Source: JARRLC01 sp050290865
GTDB lineage: Bacteria; Pseudomonadota; Alphaproteobacteria; Rhizobiales; Rhodomicrobiaceae
NCBI GenBank assembly: GCA_050290865.1
Contig: JBNKIW010000006.1
Coordinates: 62,001 to 126,000 of the forward strand
Direction of reading: 5' to 3'
Length of the DNA stretch: 64,000 nucleotides
Positions 61,254 through 64,000 of the stretch are shown piece after piece. The notes beneath the pieces are model-generated. The model ran no database searches. It was not told the origin of the DNA and was given only the letters and a program-made list of their open reading frames with translations. The position numbers were made by a program, and so were the translations under genes. The stretch's first letter is position 1, and each line of letters starts with the position of its first letter.

Positions 61254-61886
61254 TTGAACGCACTGGCGCGCGAGTTCTACGACGCACTGACCGGGTTGGA
61301 CAGCCCCCGGATCGAGGTGCTCTTTCAGCGGGCAGCCGGCGACAGGGGACCCATGTCGGCCATCGAGGAACTGATGGTCCCGGCACTGTCCCGGCTGGGA
61401 GAAGAGTGGAGCGCGGGCAGGATCGCGCTTTCCCAGATCTACATGGGCAGCCGGATCTGCGAAGACATCGTCGAGTGTGTGCTCCCGCCCACGGCGGAGG
61501 AACGGAAAGGCCAGCCACGCATGGCCATCACCGTGCTCAACGACTACCACACGCTCGGCAAGCGCATCGTCCTGTCGGTCCTTCGGGCCAGCGGATACGA
61601 CGTCCTCGATTATGGCCGCCTGGACCCGACGATGCTGATCGAGCGTGTCCTTGGCGACGAGGTGAAGATCCTGATGATCTCGGTCCTGATGCTGCCAGCC
61701 GCTCTGAAGGTCAAGACGGTGCGCTCGGCTCTGGACGCCAGGGGATACAGCGTCAAAATCGGGGTCGGCGGCGCACCGTTCGTGTTCGACCCTGCGCTCT
61801 GCCGGGAAGTGGGCGCCGACGCCATGGGGCGCAACGCCGCCGAAGCCGTGGCCATCGCCAACCGCTGGCGGGAGGATCATCCCTGA
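61254..61886 (+). CDS. Corrinoid (cobalamin)-binding protein
   Basis: A 210-residue protein starting at TTG after GGAGGGG. Residues ~1-85 form the helical cap domain of methyltransferase corrinoid proteins (PALSRLGEEWSAGRIALSQI). Residues ~88-205 are a B12-binding Rossmann fold with the lower-ligand motif DYHTLG (Asp97-His99-Gly102), SVL (143-145) and GG (172-173). All key positions are intact, so it should bind cobalamin with His on. It is coupled to the UroD-like gene (TGATG). It may carry a methyl group or serve as a B12-based sensor. Confidence 0.9.
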   Translation: MNALAREFYDALTGLDSPRIEVLFQRAAGDRGPMSAIEELMVPALSRLGEEWSAGRIALSQIYMGSRICEDIVECVLPPTAEERKGQPRMAITVLNDYHTLGKRIVLSVLRASGYDVLDYGRLDPTMLIERVLGDEVKILMISVLMLPAALKVKTVRSALDARGYSVKIGVGGAPFVFDPALCREVGADAMGRNAAEAVAIANRWREDHP

Positions 61887-62920
61887 TGACGCCGATGCAA
61901 AGGGTGCTGACGGCAATCGGGCAGAAGGAGCCGGACAAGGTGCCGCTGTTTCTGCTCACGACGATGCATGGCGCCAAGGAACTGGGCCTTTCCATCCGGG
62001 ATTATTACGCGCGCGCGCGGCATGTGATCGAGGGCCAGATGCGGCTCTATGCCAAGTACCGCAGCGACTGCGTCATCCCTTTTTGCTATGCGGCGATGGA
62101 GTTCGAGGCTTTCGGCGGTGAAACCGTCTTCATCGGCGACGGGCCGCCCAATTCGGGGACGCCCGTCATCAGCCAGCCTGAAGACATCGACCGCCTCGAA
62201 CCGCCGAAGCTGGCGGAGGCCGCCGGTCTCACCCGCGTATTGGAGATCATCCGGGGCTTGAAGGAGCGGCTCGGCGATACGGTGCCCATCATCGGCGTGG
62301 CGATCTCGCCATTCTCGCTGCCGGTCATGCAGATGGGGTTCGAGCACTATATCGAGCTGATTTACGGCGACGAGGCGCGTTTCAGCCGGCTGATGGCGGT
62401 CAACCAGGCGTTCTGCGTGGAATGGGCGAATGCCCAGCTCGCCGCGGGCGCAACGGCGATCTGCTATTACGATCCTGTCTCCTCGTCCACCATCGTTCCG
62501 CGTGAAGTGTATCTGAGGACCGGCCAGAAGGTGGCCATGGCGACGCTCCCCAGGATCAACGGACCGGTGGCAACGCACCTCGCCTCCGGACGCGGTCTTG
62601 ACCTGGCCGACGACATCGCCGCGACGGGGACGGCAGCCATCGGGGTCAGCGTCCAGGAAGACCTGGCCGCGTGGAAGGCCGCGGCGCGCGGACGCTTCAC
62701 GCTGATCGGCAATCTGAACGGCATCGAGATGCGGCGATGGACAGCTGAGCAGGCCGAACAGGCGGTGAAGCAGGCAATCGCCAAAGCCGGACGCGGCGGT
62801 GGCTTCATCCTGGCGGACAACCATGGCGAGATTCCCTGGCAGGTGCCGGAGGCCGTCCTGCTGTCCATTCGCGACGCCGCCGACCGCTGGGGCCGCTATC
62901 CGCTGGATTGGGTGGAATAG
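61886..62920 (+). CDS. UroD/MtaA-family methyltransferase-like protein
   Basis: A 344-residue TIM-barrel protein of the uroporphyrinogen decarboxylase superfamily, in the branch that moves methyl groups to or from corrinoid proteins (MtaA, MtbA, CmuA). Landmarks: PMQRVLTAIGQKEPDKVPLF, YRSDCVIPFCYAAMEFEAFG, GVAISPFSLPVMQMGFEHYI. The HxC...C zinc site of coenzyme M methyltransferases is altered: His231 (PVATHLASG) has no paired Cys, and the late Cys position is near His313 (ADNHGEIPW). The acceptor is therefore unknown. Its start overlaps the corrinoid gene's stop. Confidence 0.85.
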   Translation: MTPMQRVLTAIGQKEPDKVPLFLLTTMHGAKELGLSIRDYYARARHVIEGQMRLYAKYRSDCVIPFCYAAMEFEAFGGETVFIGDGPPNSGTPVISQPEDIDRLEPPKLAEAAGLTRVLEIIRGLKERLGDTVPIIGVAISPFSLPVMQMGFEHYIELIYGDEARFSRLMAVNQAFCVEWANAQLAAGATAICYYDPVSSSTIVPREVYLRTGQKVAMATLPRINGPVATHLASGRGLDLADDIAATGTAAIGVSVQEDLAAWKAAARGRFTLIGNLNGIEMRRWTAEQAEQAVKQAIAKAGRGGGFILADNHGEIPWQVPEAVLLSIRDAADRWGRYPLDWVE

Positions 62921-62924
62921 CCCC

Positions 62925-64000
62925 ATGGTTGGAAAGCTCTGCTTCCTTTGCTGTCCGCATGTCTTTGCCGAGATCGCCGCCGTGGCGGCCGCCGAGGACT
63001 GGACCGACGTCGCCGTTACGGCTGTCCCCGGCCCGGGCTCCGACCGGCCGTCGAACTGGGCCGGACTGCGGCCGCTGGCGGGCGACGGCTGCTCGCAGGT
63101 CCTCATTCTGGGGTGCAGTTGTCTCGATCACCTCGGCGCGGCGCCCGCAGAGTGGCCATGGGTGAAACTACCGCCGCAGGAGCCGCCTGGCCACAAGGCG
63201 ACGGAAGAAACGCTTTGCAGCTGCCTCCGCGAGACGGCTACGCGGCTGGTCGCCGAGTGGCGGCTGGCAGAAGAACGCCAGCGGGCGAGAGAGCGCGAAC
63301 AGGACCGCAACCGCGAGCGTGCGGACCATAAATGCGCCATGGATTTTCTCGGGCGGCTGCCGCTCCTCAACGATGAGCAGGAAACCATCGGCGCCATCGA
63401 AGAGATGTTCCACATGCTGTTCGCGCCCCAGGAGTTCTGCTATCTGCGCTTCGAGAACGGCTTACCGAGATTGCAAAGACGTCCGGGCCACCGCGATATG
63501 CCGCCGCCCCCCGGCCTGATGCGGCAGATCCAGTCCTTGCGCGGCGACTGGGCATGGACCGAATCGCAGACGGGCTTCATCCTGCGCATCGCCAGGGCGG
63601 GAGAGCCTCTGGGCGTCATCGCCGTCGATCACTTTGCTTTCCCGGAGTACCGCAACCACTACCTCGATCTCGCGCGGTCCATTGCCGGTGTCGCCGGGCT
63701 GGCCATCGACAATGCGCGCACCTACCGGCGAATGACGGAAACCGAGGAGGCGCTGCGCAAGAGCGAGCACAGCCTGAAGATGGCCCAGGCCATGGCTCAC
63801 CTCGGGCACTGGGAACTGGATGTGGACACGAAGGCAATCTGGTGGTCGGACGAAACCTACCGGCTCCTGGGTTGCGACCCGCAGCATCTCGCCCCCAGCT
63901 ACGACACATTCATTCAAACGGTCCACCCCGACGACCGGAAGGATGTGGCCGAACATATCGGCGCGGCGCCCACGGGGAACCACTTCGATATCAGCTTCAG
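62925..64000 (+). CDS. Cys-rich sensor protein with GAF and PAS domains (runs off window)
   Basis: Open from ATG at 62925 (4 bp after the UroD-like stop) to the window end, at least 358 residues. The first 100 residues hold eight Cys: C6, C9, C10 (CFLCCPH), C56, C64, C66 (LGCSC), C98 and C100 (CSC). A charged coiled coil (~105-135, EERQRAREREQDRNRER) leads to a GAF-like region (~145-270, VIAVDHFAFPEYRNHYLDLA) and a PAS domain (~285 on, MAHLGHWELDVDTKAIWWSD). A histidine kinase or cyclase output is expected beyond the edge. The Cys-rich part is not a family I recognise; it might bind metal, heme or corrinoid. Confidence 0.75.
   Translation, partial: MVGKLCFLCCPHVFAEIAAVAAAEDWTDVAVTAVPGPGSDRPSNWAGLRPLAGDGCSQVLILGCSCLDHLGAAPAEWPWVKLPPQEPPGHKATEETLCSCLRETATRLVAEWRLAEERQRAREREQDRNRERADHKCAMDFLGRLPLLNDEQETIGAIEEMFHMLFAPQEFCYLRFENGLPRLQRRPGHRDMPPPPGLMRQIQSLRGDWAWTESQTGFILRIARAGEPLGVIAVDHFAFPEYRNHYLDLARSIAGVAGLAIDNARTYRRMTETEEALRKSEHSLKMAQAMAHLGHWELDVDTKAIWWSDETYRLLGCDPQHLAPSYDTFIQTVHPDDRKDVAEHIGAAPTGNHFDISF

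Overview
The window looks like chromosomal DNA of a GC-rich alphaproteobacterium, most likely of the Hyphomicrobiales (Rhizobiales). Supporting features are the paired porins with a CCADLEERVAELEATTARKG-type N-terminus, a malyl-CoA lyase, HspQ, a CBP3-like cytochrome bc1 chaperone, a trifunctional Ser/Thr-kinase/ATPase/histidine kinase of a kind common in that order, and overall codon use. The species cannot be named from the sequence.

Layout. 0-6 kb: a class III nucleotide cyclase divergent from a Crp/Fnr-type regulator with a cNMP-like pocket, a 35-bp tandem repeat just before a malyl-CoA lyase gene, hspQ, and three small secreted Arg/Trp/Tyr/Cys-rich proteins. 6-16 kb: BamE-like lipoprotein, CBP3-like chaperone coupled to yceD, a von Willebrand A protein paired with a related five-repeat secreted protein, nitroreductase, panC, glyoxalase I, YceI, a fourth small Cys/Arg-rich protein and an omega-amino acid transaminase. 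16.5-23 kb: a complete nine-gene N-type ATPase operon (atpDCQRBEFAG) with overlapping genes. 23-29 kb: LemA, an HtpX-like protease, rpmA/rplU behind a near-consensus promoter, a ceramidase-family protein and a site-2-type protease. 29-32.6 kb: two tandem porins followed by a repeated array that carries the 3' ends of decayed porins. 32.7-37.1 kb: one giant secreted protein (DUF4347-like, seven propeller-like repeats, six cadherin-like repeats).

37-45.7 kb is a decaying accessory region. It holds a sigma-54 activator of the XylR/DmpR type, a branched-chain-type ABC transporter left with only its binding protein, LivG and the first 50 codons of LivF, an HSL-type esterase, and an alcohol dehydrogenase whose last codons are displaced by a 228-bp non-autonomous transposable element with 9-bp target duplication. 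It also holds a frameshifted integrase fragment and a probable peptidase fragment. 45.8-54.4 kb returns to core functions (recJ, tRNA-Glu) and a transport/catabolism operon (RpiR regulator, class III aminotransferase, TAXI binding protein, fused TRAP permease, Asp/Glu racemase-like protein).

54.5-64 kb is a signalling block. A 2,089-residue hybrid kinase, whose Ser/Thr kinase domain has GFG instead of DFG, is divergent from a three-gene operon: a corrinoid-binding protein, a UroD-family methyltransferase-like protein lacking the usual zinc cysteines, and a Cys-rich GAF/PAS sensor that runs off the window. This last operon is the best candidate for an undescribed system: a corrinoid/methyl-group sensing or transfer module. 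Four copies of an imperfect palindrome of about 60-83 bp (1-61, 5407-5475, 26187-26262, 61102-61184) mark intergenic regions across the whole window and appear to be one dispersed repeat family.
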